Made by a program: the position numbers and the translations under genes
Notes under the pieces: model-generated
Seen by the model: the letters and a program-made list of their open reading frames with translations, nothing else
The model's database searches: none
What the model was told of the DNA's origin: nothing
Part shown: in pieces, positions 1 to 5,367 of the stretch
How positions within the stretch are numbered: the stretch's first letter is position 1
Layout: the number at the start of each line of letters is the position of its first letter
Source of the DNA: Gammaproteobacteria bacterium
GTDB taxonomy: Bacteria > Pseudomonadota > Gammaproteobacteria > GCA-001735895
DNA: 5,697 bases
Assembly (NCBI GenBank): GCA_029864065.1
Contig: JAOTUD010000225.1
Location: 1 to 5,697, forward strand
Reading direction: 5' to 3'

Positions 1-1167
1 TGTGTTCAGCGCGCCATAAGTCTTTTCGAAGTCCGGCCCCTGCGCAAAAATAAAACCGAGATAGCTCGCACCCTCGGGTAGCGGAACCAGTTCGTAACCG
101 GGGTTGATATGGATTTCGATATCTTCGACGAATTCGGTCCGCATCGCATCGGTCAGCCCCTCGACGCGTTTCAGGATACCGGCCGCGGTTATCGGAATCA
201 TCAGCACCCCGGCCGCTTCGGCGCGCTCGCCGGGCAGGGGCGGAAAGCCACACATACCCTCGATGACCAGTTCCTCCAGTTTCTGCTGCAGCGAAAATTC
301 GATCAACTGTCCGCATTGCCCGCCGATGGTGCGTGCGGCGAGTTCCACCAACACGGGGCCCGACGCCGACAGGCGCGCCTCGGCATGCACGGGCCCCTGT
401 TCGAGTCCGTAGGCGACACAGCATCTGGCGATTTCGTCGATCAACTCTCGCTGCCTGTCGCGATTCAGCCGGCTGGGGGTCAGGTAAAAGGTTTCTTCGA
501 AAAATGGGCCGGTCAGCGGCTCGGGCTTGTCGAATATCGTCAACAACCTGAATTCGCCGTCGACCATGAATCCCTCGACCGCGTACTCGGGACCGTCGAT
601 ATAGGATTCGACGAGCAAATGATCGCGCGTAAATCCACCAAGCCCCGCGGTTTCGAGAATTGCATCGATACGCCGACAGGCCGCCGCGAATCCGTCATCG
701 TTATCGACCCGGATCACGCCGCGACTCGCGGACAGCCCCAGCGGCTTGATCACGACCGGATAGGGTATCTGCAGCGCGGATAAATCGATATTGGCAAGCT
801 CTATGACCTGGTAGCGCGGCGTGTTGCACCCCGCCGCGGCCAGTGCCGCGCGGCCGAGATCCTTGCGCTGGGTGAGCTGCGCCGCGCCGGGTTTATTGTG
901 CGGCAGCCCGAGCCTTGCGGCCAGTCGGCTGCACAACTCGACGCAGCTGTCATCGGTCGCGAGTACACAGTTTACTCGCCGCTTTTCGAGGACCGCGAGA
1001 ATAGTCTCTAGCGCCGACTCCGGGCGATCGAAATCGACCGTAATGCCGTTCGCGACATCGGGCACCAGCGAATGCTCGCTATTGGATACCACCATGATCG
1101 GCCTGTCGAGCGCGCGCGCGGCGGCGCTGTAGGCGGCAATGCGGTAACTGCCCGACGGGGCGACCAA
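1..1167 (-). CDS. ATP-grasp ligase, L-amino-acid-ligase-like (partial, C-terminus off the left edge)
   Basis: The frame stays open for 389 codons to the window edge. Seen, numbering from the TTG at 1167: an N-terminal pre-ATP-grasp fold beginning LVAPSGSYR (res 1-9) with LGLPHN at 86-91; an ATP-grasp core with VVIKPLGLSASRG (138-150, Lys141 expected to bind ATP phosphate), LVESYIDGPEY (185-195), GPVHAE (258-263) and VELAARTIGGQ (274-284), the last two carrying the usual Mg/ATP residues; then a C-terminal segment (from about 318) that resembles the extra domain of L-amino-acid ligases. Known of the family: ATP-dependent joining of a carboxylate to an amine through an acyl phosphate, often making dipeptides; probably cytosolic. 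The substrate here cannot be told. Start choice: no ATG or GTG lies in frame between the upstream TGA (1231-1233) and the core fold. TTG at 1167 is the only standard start that keeps the first strand, yet no clear Shine-Dalgarno precedes it. The next ATG, at 1095, would remove the first strand and helix. It follows the Fe-S carrier gene on the same strand and is probably cotranscribed. The family call is firm, the start is uncertain. Confidence 0.85.
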   Translation of the reverse strand, partial: MVAPSGSYRIAAYSAAARALDRPIMVVSNSEHSLVPDVANGITVDFDRPESALETILAVLEKRRVNCVLATDDSCVELCSRLAARLGLPHNKPGAAQLTQRKDLGRAALAAAGCNTPRYQVIELANIDLSALQIPYPVVIKPLGLSASRGVIRVDNDDGFAAACRRIDAILETAGLGGFTRDHLLVESYIDGPEYAVEGFMVDGEFRLLTIFDKPEPLTGPFFEETFYLTPSRLNRDRQRELIDEIARCCVAYGLEQGPVHAEARLSASGPVLVELAARTIGGQCGQLIEFSLQQKLEELVIEGMCGFPPLPGERAEAAGVLMIPITAAGILKRVEGLTDAMRTEFVEDIEIHINPGYELVPLPEGASYLGFIFAQGPDFEKTYGALNT

Positions 1168-1172
1168 AACGA

Positions 1173-1199
1173 CAAAGCCTGACGAATTGCCAGGCTTTG
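1173..1199 (-). terminator. 9-bp perfect hairpin between the Fe-S carrier and ATP-grasp genes (possible attenuator)
   Basis: CAAAGCCTG (1173-1181) and CAGGCTTTG (1191-1199) are perfect inverted repeats around a 9-nt loop. Read on the minus strand, the hairpin begins 31 nt after the carrier stop codon and is followed by TCGTTTTGG, so the U-tract is short and a strong intrinsic terminator is unlikely. It ends 5 nt before the proposed TTG start and could affect initiation. The arm at 1191-1195 can also pair with GCCTG at 1212-1216, giving a competing 5-bp stem; on the plus strand that stem is followed by TTTTT (1217-1221). The inverted repeat is seen directly; a role as partial terminator, processing site or attenuator is inference. 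Confidence 0.45.
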
Positions 1200-1230
1200 C
1201 AGGGTTTTGTTGCCTGTTTTTAATCTGAGA

Positions 1231-1674
1231 TCAGGCGCAGCCGCCGCCGCCGCCAGCCGAACCGCAGCCGCCACAGACACCGGAACCGCCGGTTTCGGCA
1301 AAAACGTTGTTGAACACGAAGCGCTCGCGGCCGACTTCCTGGATGTAGTCGATCTGCGCGCCCTTCAGGTAATTCAGCGCGACGACGTCGACCAGGATCC
1401 TGAATCCGTCGAATTGCAATACGTTGTCGAAATCGGTCTGCTCGTCGGTAAAGGTCATGCCGTACGACATTCCGCCGCATCCGCCACCGCTGATGTAAAT
1501 GCGGATAGCGGATACGTCCTCGTCGGTCTGGGTTACGATCTCGTGCAACTTGTCCTGCGCCGACTGCGTAACTTCGAGGTCGTTAACTGTCAGGCTCGGC
1601 TGGAACGCGTCTGCACCGGCGACGGGCGCGGACTTTGCCTTCTGCGGCGGGGTGTAAATTCCTACATTTTCCAT
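1231..1674 (-). CDS. A-type iron-sulfur cluster carrier (HesB/IscA/ErpA family) with atypical C-terminus
   Basis: A 147-aa protein of the HesB/IscA fold, whose members carry [Fe-S] clusters (or iron) to apo-enzymes in the cytosol. Seen: an N-terminal extension of about 32 residues (res 1-32, containing PPQKAKSAP), then the core beginning LEVTQSAQDKL (33-43), IYISGGGCGGMSYGMTF (59-75) with Cys66, a mid region LVDVVALNYLKGAQIDY (94-110), and FVFNN (119-123). The tail has Cys134-G-G-Cys137 and then five glycines, Cys146 and Ala147. In typical IscA/ErpA the last pair is C-G-C with one residue between; here two glycines lie between, the gap from the first Cys is longer, and an extra penultimate Cys is present. 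Typical members are about 105-115 aa, so this one is long at both ends. The ATG at 1674 is supported by a weak AGG about 9 nt upstream and a plausible promoter. It is divergent from glyA and upstream of the ATP-grasp gene. Whether it is the orthologue of erpA or iscA cannot be settled from sequence alone, so no symbol is given. Confidence 0.92.
   Translation of the reverse strand: MENVGIYTPPQKAKSAPVAGADAFQPSLTVNDLEVTQSAQDKLHEIVTQTDEDVSAIRIYISGGGCGGMSYGMTFTDEQTDFDNVLQFDGFRILVDVVALNYLKGAQIDYIQEVGRERFVFNNVFAETGGSGVCGGCGSAGGGGGCA
1240..1254 (-). repeat. (GGC)5 trinucleotide tract encoding the carrier's Gly5 tail
   Basis: Five identical GGC codons in a row encode Gly141-Gly145 of the Fe-S carrier, just before its final Cys-Ala. 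On the plus strand the tract reads as five GCC units. Identical triplets could gain or lose units by slippage without changing frame. Confidence 0.85.
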
Positions 1675-1705
1675 GATTGACTACCTGCAACTATACAATT
1701 GGGCG

Positions 1706-1732
1706 ATTATACACTTAAATCTTTGAATTCAA
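1706..1732 (-). promoter_or_regulatory. Candidate sigma-70 promoter of the Fe-S carrier gene
   Basis: On the minus strand TTGAAT (1732-1727) is followed after 15 nt by a perfect TATAAT (1711-1706). Transcription would start near 1699, giving a leader of roughly 25 nt before the ATG at 1674. The perfect -10 box is the main support; the 15-nt spacer is shorter than the ideal 17. A second, weaker pair on the same strand (TTAAGT 1718-1713, 17 nt, TATAGT 1695-1690) overlaps it. No IscR-type site could be identified with confidence. Confidence 0.45.
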
Positions 1733-1889
1733 CATGATTACGCTGATCGGGGTAACGCCGGTCTGTGGCAACAAATGTGGGGTATAGCGAGAGGATTGCA
1801 AGGCCAAAACCGGGTACAGGCCATTAATATGTCGTGTTTTTTAGTGATAGTTGCGCGGCTTTTTTGTACTATCGCCTTCTTTTTAGCCC

Positions 1890-1895
1890 GAGGAA
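1890..1895 (+). promoter_or_regulatory. glyA ribosome binding site
   Basis: GAGGAA lies 6 nt upstream of the ATG at 1902, close to ideal Shine-Dalgarno spacing. It favours this start over the in-frame ATG at 1917, which has no comparable signal. Confidence 0.8.
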
Positions 1896-1901
1896 CTGCC
1901 G

Positions 1902-3158
1902 ATGTTCTCCAAATCAATGAATATTGCCGATTTCGACCCCGAACTGTGGGAGTCGATGCAACAGGAAGAGGCGCGACAGGAAGACCATATCGAACTGATC
2001 GCTTCCGAAAACTACGCCAGCCCGCGGGTTATGCAGGCCCAGGGTTCGGTGCTGACCAACAAGTATGCCGAGGGTTATCCATCCAAGCGTTATTACGGCG
2101 GTTGCGAATACGTCGACATCGCGGAAACCCTTGCGATCGATCGCGTCAAGAAGCTGTTCAATGCCGACTACGCCAATGTGCAGCCGCACTCGGGCTCGCA
2201 GGCCAACGCCGCGGTGTTTTTCGCGCTGCTGAATGCGGGCGACACGATTCTCGGCATGAGCCTGGCTGACGGCGGTCACCTGACCCACGGCGCCAAGGTC
2301 AACTTTTCGGGCAAGCTGTTCAACGCGATCCAGTACGGATTAAATGCCGAAACCGGCGAGGTCGATTACGACCAGGTCGAGGCGCTGGCGAAGGAACACA
2401 AACCAAAGATGATCATCGCGGGCTTTTCGGCCTATTCGCGGATCATGGACTGGCAGCGTTTTCGCGATATCGCGGACACGGTCGGCGCCTACCTGTTCGT
2501 CGATATGGCGCATGTCGCCGGACTCGTCGCGGCTGGCGTTTATCCGAGCCCGGTACCGGTCGCCGACGTCTGCACCAGCACCACGCACAAGACCCTGCGC
2601 GGTCCCCGCGGCGGCATTATCCTTGCCAGGGCCAACCAGGAAATCGAAAAGAAACTGAGTTCGATGGTTTTCCCGGGAACCCAGGGCGGCCCGTTGATGC
2701 ACGTTATCGCCGCCAAGGCGGTGGCCTTCAAGGAAGCGATGAGCGACGAGTTCGTCGAATACCAGAAGCAGGTTCTGGTCAACGCCAACGCGATGGCGGA
2801 AGAATTCATCAAGCGCGGCTTCGACGTGGTTTCGGGCGGTACCGACAATCACCTGTTCCTGCTGTCGCTGATCGGCAAGGGTATCACCGGTAAGGATGCC
2901 GACGCGGCCATGAGCAAGGCGCATATCACGGTCAACAAGAATTCGGTACCCAACGATCCGCAGTCGCCGTTCGTGACTTCGGGATTGCGTATCGGCTCGC
3001 CGGCCATTACCACGCGTGGATTTACCGAGCAGGATTCGCGCGACCTGGCCAACTGGATGAGCGATATTCTCGATGACATGGGTAACGACGATTTGATCGC
3101 CACCGTGCGCGCCAAGGTCAGCGAGATTTGCGCCCGCCTGCCGGTGTACCGGAATTAA
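1902..3158 (+). CDS. glyA: Serine hydroxymethyltransferase
   Basis: A 418-aa PLP-dependent enzyme, full length for bacterial GlyA. It interconverts serine plus tetrahydrofolate with glycine plus 5,10-methylene-tetrahydrofolate, the main cytosolic source of one-carbon units. Seen: ELIASENYAS (res 31-40), NKYAEGYPSKRYYGGCEYVD (53-72), VQPHSGSQAN (93-102), VDMAHVAGLVAAG (200-212) with Asp201 and His204 as PLP-contacting residues, and STTHKTLRGPRGG (226-238), where Lys230 is the PLP Schiff-base lysine. The C-terminal domain contains VSGGTDNHL and TSGLRIGSPAITTRG, both typical of the family. The start at 1902 has a strong ribosome binding site. It is the first gene of the rightward cluster, with nrdR starting 12 nt after its stop. 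A clear promoter was not found in the gap upstream. No anomaly is seen in the protein. Confidence 0.98.
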   Translation: MFSKSMNIADFDPELWESMQQEEARQEDHIELIASENYASPRVMQAQGSVLTNKYAEGYPSKRYYGGCEYVDIAETLAIDRVKKLFNADYANVQPHSGSQANAAVFFALLNAGDTILGMSLADGGHLTHGAKVNFSGKLFNAIQYGLNAETGEVDYDQVEALAKEHKPKMIIAGFSAYSRIMDWQRFRDIADTVGAYLFVDMAHVAGLVAAGVYPSPVPVADVCTSTTHKTLRGPRGGIILARANQEIEKKLSSMVFPGTQGGPLMHVIAAKAVAFKEAMSDEFVEYQKQVLVNANAMAEEFIKRGFDVVSGGTDNHLFLLSLIGKGITGKDADAAMSKAHITVNKNSVPNDPQSPFVTSGLRIGSPAITTRGFTEQDSRDLANWMSDILDDMGNDDLIATVRAKVSEICARLPVYRN

Positions 3159-3170
3159 ACCCGGCGCATC

Positions 3171-3674
3171 ATGAAATGCCCATTCTGCGGTACCCCGGAT
3201 ACGAGGGTGGTCGACTCGCGACTCGCCTCTGAATCGACCCAGGTGCGCCGCAGAAGGGAATGCGTTTCCTGCGAGACACGCTTCACCACCTACGAATCAC
3301 CGATGCTCAACATGCCGATGGTGATCAAGAACGACGGCAGCCGCGATACCTTCGACGAGCTACGATTGCGCAGCGGCATGCTGCGGGCCCTGGAAAAACG
3401 GCCGGTGTCTGCCGAACAGATCGAGGACGCGATCAGCCACATCAAGCGTCAACTGATCGGTATCGAGGCGCGTGAAATTTCGTCGCGCGAAATCGGCGCC
3501 ATGGTAATGCACGAATTGCGGCGCCTCGACCATGTTGCCTATATCCGTTTTGCCTCCGTGTACCTGAGCTTCGAGGATATCGAGGCCTTCGAGGAAGCCA
3601 TCGAGGCGCTCGCCTCGGAACCCACCCCGGAAATGCACCGCAGACAGGTCCCGCTGATCGACGAGGACAGCTGA
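3171..3674 (+). CDS. nrdR: Transcriptional repressor NrdR
   Basis: A 167-aa protein of typical length. NrdR senses ATP/dATP and represses ribonucleotide reductase genes by binding NrdR boxes. Seen: an N-terminal zinc ribbon, MKCPFCGTPDTRVVDSR (1-17) with Cys3 and Cys6, then Cys31 and Cys34 in RRRECVSCETRFTTYE (27-42); and an ATP-cone of about residues 49-139 with VIKNDGSRDTFD (51-62), EKRPVS (75-80) and YIRFASVYLSFEDIEAF (124-140). The tail beyond it is acidic and poorly conserved. It starts 12 nt after glyA with only a weak Shine-Dalgarno, and its TGA overlaps the ribD ATG by one base (TGATG). Cotranscription with glyA and the rib genes is common in proteobacteria and does not mean that it regulates them. 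Its likely nrd targets are outside the window. Confidence 0.97.
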   Translation: MKCPFCGTPDTRVVDSRLASESTQVRRRRECVSCETRFTTYESPMLNMPMVIKNDGSRDTFDELRLRSGMLRALEKRPVSAEQIEDAISHIKRQLIGIEAREISSREIGAMVMHELRRLDHVAYIRFASVYLSFEDIEAFEEAIEALASEPTPEMHRRQVPLIDEDS

Positions 3675-4792
3675 TGCCGCCGACGCAGCATCATCATCGC
3701 TGGATGGCGGAAGCGCTGCGCCAGGCGCGCAAGGGTTTATACAGCACCCACCCCAATCCCCGTGTCGGCTGCGTCGTCGTCGCCGATGACGTCATGATCG
3801 CGGCGGGCTGGCACGAGTATACCGGCGGCTCTCACGCCGAGGTCAACGCGATCGAATCCGCGGAGATTCCGCGCGGCGCCGATTTTTACGTCACGCTCGA
3901 GCCGTGCTCGCATCATGGCAGGACTCCCCCCTGCGTCGATGCCTTGCTCGCGGTCCAGCCGGCGCGGGTGATCGTCGCGATGCAGGACCCGAATCCCGAG
4001 GTCGGCGGCCGCGGGCTCGACCGGCTGCGCGCTGGCGGGGTCGAAGTCATCTGCGGCGTGCTCGAGACGCAGGCGCGGGAACTCAACGCCGGTTTCGTCA
4101 AGCGCATGCAACAGGGGTTGCCATACGTCAGCGTCAAGATGGCCTGCTCGCTCGATGGTCGCAGCGCGCTCGGCAACGGAATCAGCCAATGGATAACCGG
4201 CGAACCGGCAAGGCGCGACGTGCAATTCCTGCGCGCCAGGGCCTCGGCGATCCTGAGCAGCGCGCAAACGGTGCTGGCGGACGACCCGTCGTTGAACCTG
4301 CGCCTGTCGCGACACGACCTGGGGCAGGCCGCGCGGCCGCGCCATCCGGTTCGGGTCCTGCTGGATTCGAATCTGCGCCTCAAGGGTAACGAGCGGATAT
4401 TTTCGAGCGACGGCGAAATCTGGATCTATACCTGCAGTAATAATATGAACAAGAAGCAAAAGCTGACGGAGCTTGGCGCTCAGGTGTTCGGCGCGGCGGC
4501 CAACGATGCCGGTCGTGTTGCGTTGCCCGCGATGTTGCGTGACCTGGCGTCAAGGGGGATTAACGAAGTGCATACCGAGTGCGGTCAAACCCTCGCGGGC
4601 GCGTTGATCGCCGAGCGACTCGCCGATCGCATCATGCTGTACATGGCGCCCCATTTACTGGGCAGCGGGGCGCGTGGCAGCTTTGACCTGGGCGAAATCA
4701 ACGCCATGGCGCAGCGCAAAACCTGTCGTATTTGCGATATTCGCCAGGTCGGCGAAGATTTACGCTTAACGCTGGATCTCGAGCAGGGCTAA
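3674..4792 (+). CDS. ribD: Bifunctional riboflavin biosynthesis deaminase/reductase RibD
   Basis: A 372-aa protein, normal length for the two-domain form. It deaminates 2,5-diamino-6-ribosylamino-4(3H)-pyrimidinone 5'-phosphate and then reduces the ribosyl side chain with NADPH, the second and third steps from GTP to riboflavin. Seen: an N-terminal cytidine-deaminase-like domain with THPNPRVGC (25-33), HAEVNAI (54-60; His54 zinc ligand, Glu56 catalytic) and PCSHHGRTPPC (77-87; Cys78 and Cys87 zinc ligands); then DPNPEVGGRGL (105-115). The C-terminal reductase domain (about 147-370) shows KMACSLDGRSAL (145-156), QWITGEPARRDVQFLRA (162-178), TVLADDPSL (199-207), and TLAGALI with APHLLGSGARG further on. 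GAGGA at 3663-3667 precedes the ATG by 6 nt, and the start overlaps the nrdR stop. The next gene begins 2 nt after its stop, so translation is probably coupled. All catalytic residues look intact. Confidence 0.97.
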   Translation: MPPTQHHHRWMAEALRQARKGLYSTHPNPRVGCVVVADDVMIAAGWHEYTGGSHAEVNAIESAEIPRGADFYVTLEPCSHHGRTPPCVDALLAVQPARVIVAMQDPNPEVGGRGLDRLRAGGVEVICGVLETQARELNAGFVKRMQQGLPYVSVKMACSLDGRSALGNGISQWITGEPARRDVQFLRARASAILSSAQTVLADDPSLNLRLSRHDLGQAARPRHPVRVLLDSNLRLKGNERIFSSDGEIWIYTCSNNMNKKQKLTELGAQVFGAAANDAGRVALPAMLRDLASRGINEVHTECGQTLAGALIAERLADRIMLYMAPHLLGSGARGSFDLGEINAMAQRKTCRICDIRQVGEDLRLTLDLEQG

Positions 4793-4794
4793 CC

Positions 4795-5367
4795 GTGTCG
4801 ACGATAGTTGCCGTAGTAAAAAACAATATTGCCTGCATTGCCGCAGACAGCCTGACCAGTTTCGGCGAAACCAAGCAGGCGGCGCACTACGTCAGCGATT
4901 ACGAAAAAATCATTGCGTTTGCCGATCACAACTACATCGGCATCGTCGGCAGCGCGGCCCATCACCTGGTGATGCAGAACCTGTTCGAAAAGCATGCCGA
5001 TAAAATCGATTTTTCCGATCGCTTGAGCATATTCGAATCGATGCGCCAGCTGCACCCGATACTGAAAGACGAATATTATCTGAACAGCAAGGATGAGGAC
5101 GACGACTCGTACGAGTCCTCCCGCGTGGATGCCCTGGTCATGAACCGGAACGGCATATTCGGACTCTACGCGCTGCGTGAAGTCGACCAGTACACGCGCT
5201 TCTGGGCGGTCGGGTCGGGCGCCGGGTTCGCGCTCGGTGCCATGCAGGTAGCCTACGAGCTGCTCGACGACGCCGATGCGATCGCGCGCGCCGGCATCGA
5301 AGCCGGCGCCAGTTTCGACACCGGTAGCGCCTTGCCGATGAGCCTGTACAGCCTGGAGCTCGGCTAA
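4795..5367 (+). CDS. HslV/proteasome-like Ntn-hydrolase family protein, unknown substrate
   Basis: A 190-aa protein starting at GTG 4795, with CAGGG (4784-4788) upstream; this puts a catalytic-type residue directly after the initiator Met. Seen: MSTIVAVVKN (1-10), close to the MTTIV start of HslV; counted from Ser as 1, the Asp of AADS falls at 17, matching catalytic Asp17 of HslV. A Lys at 37 (YEKI) likely corresponds to HslV Lys33 with a four-residue insertion. IVGSAA (50-55) and VGSGAGFALGAM (139-150) match the Gly-rich and GSG loops. An acidic stretch, KDEDDDSYES, sits at 99-108. Known of the fold: autocatalytic N-terminal Thr/Ser/Cys hydrolases, mostly peptidases or amidases, of four-layer alpha-beta-beta-alpha architecture. 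Met removal before Ser would expose Ser, not the Thr of HslV. No partner ATPase (hslU) is in the window, so it is unlikely to be hslV itself. It is packed between ribD (2 nt) and ribE (TAATG overlap). Base composition matches the neighbours. The fold is fairly sure, the function is not known. Confidence 0.82.
   Translation: MSTIVAVVKNNIACIAADSLTSFGETKQAAHYVSDYEKIIAFADHNYIGIVGSAAHHLVMQNLFEKHADKIDFSDRLSIFESMRQLHPILKDEYYLNSKDEDDDSYESSRVDALVMNRNGIFGLYALREVDQYTRFWAVGSGAGFALGAMQVAYELLDDADAIARAGIEAGASFDTGSALPMSLYSLELG

Larger units (their letters stand above)
1675..1901. other. Divergent intergenic regulatory region between the Fe-S carrier gene and glyA
   Basis: This 227-nt gap separates the two start codons and is clearly richer in A/T than the flanking genes. 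It holds the minus-strand promoter candidate (1706-1732), a 10-bp perfect palindrome TTGAATTCAA (1723-1732) overlapping its -35 box, several T-runs near 1837-1842, 1860-1865 and 1880-1884, and the glyA ribosome binding site. No convincing small gene or tRNA was found. No riboswitch-like structure was recognised by eye, which is a weak test. Confidence 0.75.

Noticed and set aside
109..783. A 224-codon open frame on the plus strand
   Set aside because: It lies antisense to the ATP-grasp gene, whose minus-strand frame carries clear family motifs; high GC creates long shadow frames. No recognisable protein features were seen.
1231..1233. TGA of the Fe-S carrier as a selenocysteine codon
   Set aside because: No SECIS-like hairpin was seen immediately after the TGA, and the protein already ends in a plausible Cys-Ala; the nearest hairpin is about 30 nt downstream and unlike a bacterial SECIS.
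1207..1680. A 157-codon plus-strand frame across the Fe-S carrier gene
   Set aside because: It is antisense to a confidently identified HesB/IscA-type protein and has no motif or ribosome binding site support.
1822..1837. NrdR-box-like sequence upstream of glyA
   Set aside because: The right half (ATATGTCGTGT) resembles the NrdR box consensus, but the left half does not match and no paired second box was seen.
1675..1901. Glycine or FMN riboswitch before glyA or the rib genes
   Set aside because: No tandem glycine aptamer or FMN aptamer core was recognised in the leader, and the rib genes have gaps too short to hold one.
1775..2269. A plus-strand frame spanning the glyA leader and 5' part of glyA
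   Set aside because: Most of it overlaps glyA in another frame, and it lacks a good ribosome binding site; the leader part alone is too short to support a gene.
3737..4459. A 240-codon minus-strand frame
   Set aside because: It is antisense to ribD, whose catalytic motifs are intact; no family features were seen.
4732..4794. Upstream ATG start (4732) for the Ntn-hydrolase
   Set aside because: It would add 21 residues from inside ribD and bury the Ser/Thr that must be N-terminal for this fold; the GTG at 4795 fits both spacing and chemistry.
4795..5367. Assignment of the Ntn-hydrolase as hslV
   Set aside because: Ser at the nucleophile position, an insertion before the Lys, an acidic loop and absence of hslU next to it argue for a separate family.
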